A stretch of 64,000 bases of DNA, taken from the NCBI GenBank assembly GCA_029255685.2, contig CM055311.2, positions 56,875,048 through 56,939,047 of the forward strand. Direction: 5' to 3'. Under the pieces are notes generated by a model. It did no database searches. It saw only the letters and a program-made list of their open reading frames with translations, and was not told the origin of the DNA. The stretch is from Silene conica (lineage: Eukaryota; Streptophyta; Magnoliopsida; Caryophyllales; Caryophyllaceae). The position numbers and the translations under genes are program-made. Positions 62,060 through 64,000 of this stretch are shown one piece after another; position 1 is the stretch's first letter; every line of letters starts with the position of its first letter.

Positions 62060-63020
62060 ATTTCAGTTAAAATGTACCTACTATATATTTAAAATGTACA
62101 TACTACCCTTTTGAAATGTACCTAGTAGCCAAACACACAACTAGTGTATAAAACCTCTCTTAAACGGGAACGAGAGAGAATTTTGGGTTAGATAAGGTGG
62201 CCCTCTACCGTGGAGTCGCCTAATCCAACTAAAAACCCTTACCCTTAATAATATATTGGAACCGTGGCGTTCGGGAGAGACGTACCTAATAAGCCAATTA
62301 ACTCAAGAAGATAGAGTCTGAAATATATACCTACTACCTTAAGGGTTTATAAGTTAAAATGTACATACTACCTTTTTGAAATGTACCTACTACCTTTTTG
62401 AATGTACGTACTAGCAAAACATGTAACTAGTGCATAAAAGCTCACCTAATGGGGATGAGAGGGGGTTTTGGGTTGGATAAGGCGTCCCTCTACCGCCTAA
62501 ACCAACCCAAAACCCTTACCCTTAATATTGGAAACAGGGCATACGGAGGAGACGTACCTACTATACATTTGAAATGTACCTACTATCTTTTTGAAATGTA
62601 CCTAGTAGCAAAACACGTAACTAGTGCATAAAAGCTCACCTAAATAGGGACGAGAGGGGTTTTGGGTTGGATAGGGCGTCCCTCTACCGCGGAGTCGCCT
62701 AAACCAACCCAAAACCCTTACCCTTAGTATTGGAAACATGGCATACAGAAGAGACGTACCTACTATACATTTGAAATGTACCTACTACCTTTTTGAAATG
62801 TACCTAGTAGCAAAACACGTAACTAGTGCATAAAAGCTCACCTAAATAGGGACGAGAGGGGTTTTGGGTTGGATAGGGCGTCCATCTACCGCGGAGGCGC
62901 CTAAACCAACCCAAAATCCTTTCCTTTAATATTGGAAACATGGCATACGGAATAGACGTACCTATTATACATTTGAAATGTACCTACTACCTTTTTGAAA
63001 TGTACCTAGTAGTAAAACAA
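62060..63020 (+). repeat. Four tandem hairpin/GTACCTACTA units in E10
   Basis: Units recur about every 190-280 bp with hairpins near 62172, 62463, 62657 and 62857, arms GGGTTTTGGGTTGGATAGGG and AACCAACCCAAAACCCTTAC. Between them are the 22-nt words GTACCTACTATACATTTGAA and GTACCTACTACCTTTTTGAA. The 62463 copy has lost part of its loop. Confidence 0.9.
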
Positions 63021-63214
63021 TCTTTAAGGAAAACAATAAACGATGCATTAGTATACAGGAGAAAGAAATCGGAACAATTGGGTCACTTATATGAGAAACA
63101 ACATGAAGTATCAAAGAAATAGGTTGGAAAAAAGTTTGGAATATATAAAATAGATGGAACTATGGAAGGCTTGCATATAGAGTATTTTCTCTAATTCCAT
63201 TTCGATTGTCCTGC

Positions 63215-63545
63215 AGCTTGTTTCTCGGTAACAGGGGTGTGCATGCTCCTAATTGTACTCTGCTATGTCAAAAGAAAGTGCTCATTAAACGACCGAGACC
63301 AGGAGGTTTCTCAACAAGAAAGAGAGGTTGATATTGAGGCTTTCCTGAGAAGTCATGGATCTTCAGGTCCAAAAAGATATACATATACTAATCTCAAGAG
63401 AATCACTAACTTCCTTTAAAAACAAAATTGGTCAAGGAGGATATAGCTCTGTCTATAAAGGACGGCTTCAAAATGGCAACCTAGTTGCAGTAAAGTTGCT
63501 ACACAAATCTAAAGGAGATACAAAGGAGTTTATAAATGAGTTAAA
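63215..63545 (+). pseudogene. Captured receptor-like kinase fragment (LRK10L/PR5K type)
   Basis: After a CTGCAG acceptor the sequence encodes a membrane span (VCMLLIVLCYV), a juxtamembrane region (VDIEAFLRSHGSSGPKRYTY), and, after a one-base frame change near 63415, the kinase N-lobe. The N-lobe has the glycine loop IGQGGYSSVYKG and the ATP-anchoring lysine in LVAVKLL, then EFINE. Similarity ends abruptly at about 63545 and a stop follows at 63601; the catalytic loop is absent. The layout matches LRK10-like kinases (ERYSY, then the GQGGxGxVYKG loop). It is a fragment inside E10, not a working kinase. Confidence 0.8.
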
Positions 63546-63603
63546 GGCATATAAAAAAGCTAGTTTGCGGAGCAGCTTAGCTGCCAAATACCGATGGCTC
63601 TAA

Positions 63604-64000
63604 AATGAAGTATGAACAGATAAAAACACAAAGAAGATCGAGTGACAAGCAAATCAGGTAAAGTAAAATAATGTCGTATAATGAAGTACCTTCTGTCTAA
63701 AGCATTTAAATTTTTCACAAAGAAGAGAGTATTGTAGACATTTGTGTATACACAACAAGCTGAAATACATAAATAGGATGGAAACCGTAAATATGCATTA
63801 AATCTCAGTGAAAATTCATTTTAATTACAAATCCTTGATCCACTATCACAAATTTCTAAACTTAAATCATATACAATATTAAAAACTATTTACCAGTATC
63901 ATTAAGCACTTGTTTCTCATCATATAACTCTTCTTTGGGAGCAGAAAACTCGTATTAGAAACCATTATAGCTACAAAGCTAGAAATTGCATCATTTAGTC
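63604..64000 (+). other. Tail of the window, nothing recognised
   Basis: AT-rich sequence beyond the kinase fragment, presumably the interior of E10. No exon or terminus was seen. Confidence 0.4.

Larger units (their letters stand above)
58683..64000 (+). mobile_element. Element E10: large (TA)n-anchored element with remorin and kinase fragments (right end outside window)
   Basis: The left end reads GGATCCCGTGCGAACTAAAT and then GGGTGAGAACCGTGCGAAC. The first 280 bp are the inverted counterpart of the right part of E5 (19380-19655), and the internal hairpin/GTACCTACTA units and Ulp1-like exon are shared with E5 in direct orientation. It carries a remorin C-terminal fragment (59761-60493), hairpin units (60690-60990 and 62060-63020) and a receptor-kinase fragment (63215-63545). 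No right terminus is seen before the window ends, so its extent is a minimum. Confidence 0.6.

Overview
The window is nuclear DNA of a flowering plant, almost certainly a eudicot. It has intron-rich host genes with GT-AG splicing, many Stowaway/Tourist-type MITEs, a FAR1/MULE transposase, hAT and LINE remnants and long (TA)n tracts. A Caryophyllales source is possible from the style of the Ulp1-linked genes, but that is only an impression.

Three host genes look intact where visible. (1) An SP1-type chloroplast outer-membrane RING ubiquitin ligase lies on the minus strand (1-5058); 11 exons can be traced and only the last codon or two are missing off the left edge. (2) A 171-residue non-selenium glutathione/thioredoxin peroxidase of PHGPx type lies on the minus strand (28029-33434) in six exons. 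One intron of 3.9 kb has absorbed a hAT element and a SINE, and the last coding exon is only 33 nt. (3) An OSCA1/CSC1-type hyperosmolality-gated calcium-permeable channel lies on the plus strand (42979-56012), with 11 coding exons and 760 residues.

The space between them is mobile DNA. From 7.25 to 22.8 kb there is a head-to-tail train of at least seven elements joined by little more than (TA)n, sometimes with (GA)n. Each begins with GGATCCGGTGAG or a close variant and ends with its reverse complement. An eighth begins at 22.8 kb, a ninth, carrying a FAR1-type transposase, occupies about 35.8-39.9 kb, and a tenth runs from 58.7 kb off the right edge. Several carry host-gene fragments: a laccase exon, a remorin C-terminus, part of a receptor-like kinase, Ulp1-like exons and a long Ulp1-associated gene. 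This makes them Pack-MULE-like.

The most striking unexplained structure is that nearly every one of these elements, and the two introns of the FAR1 transposase, contains an array of a short word recurring every 21-22 nt (two DNA helical turns). The word differs between elements but the spacing does not. I propose these are helically phased binding arrays for FAR1-type transposases, each lineage with its own word. Two of the larger elements also carry a roughly 200-bp unit with a strong 23-bp hairpin.
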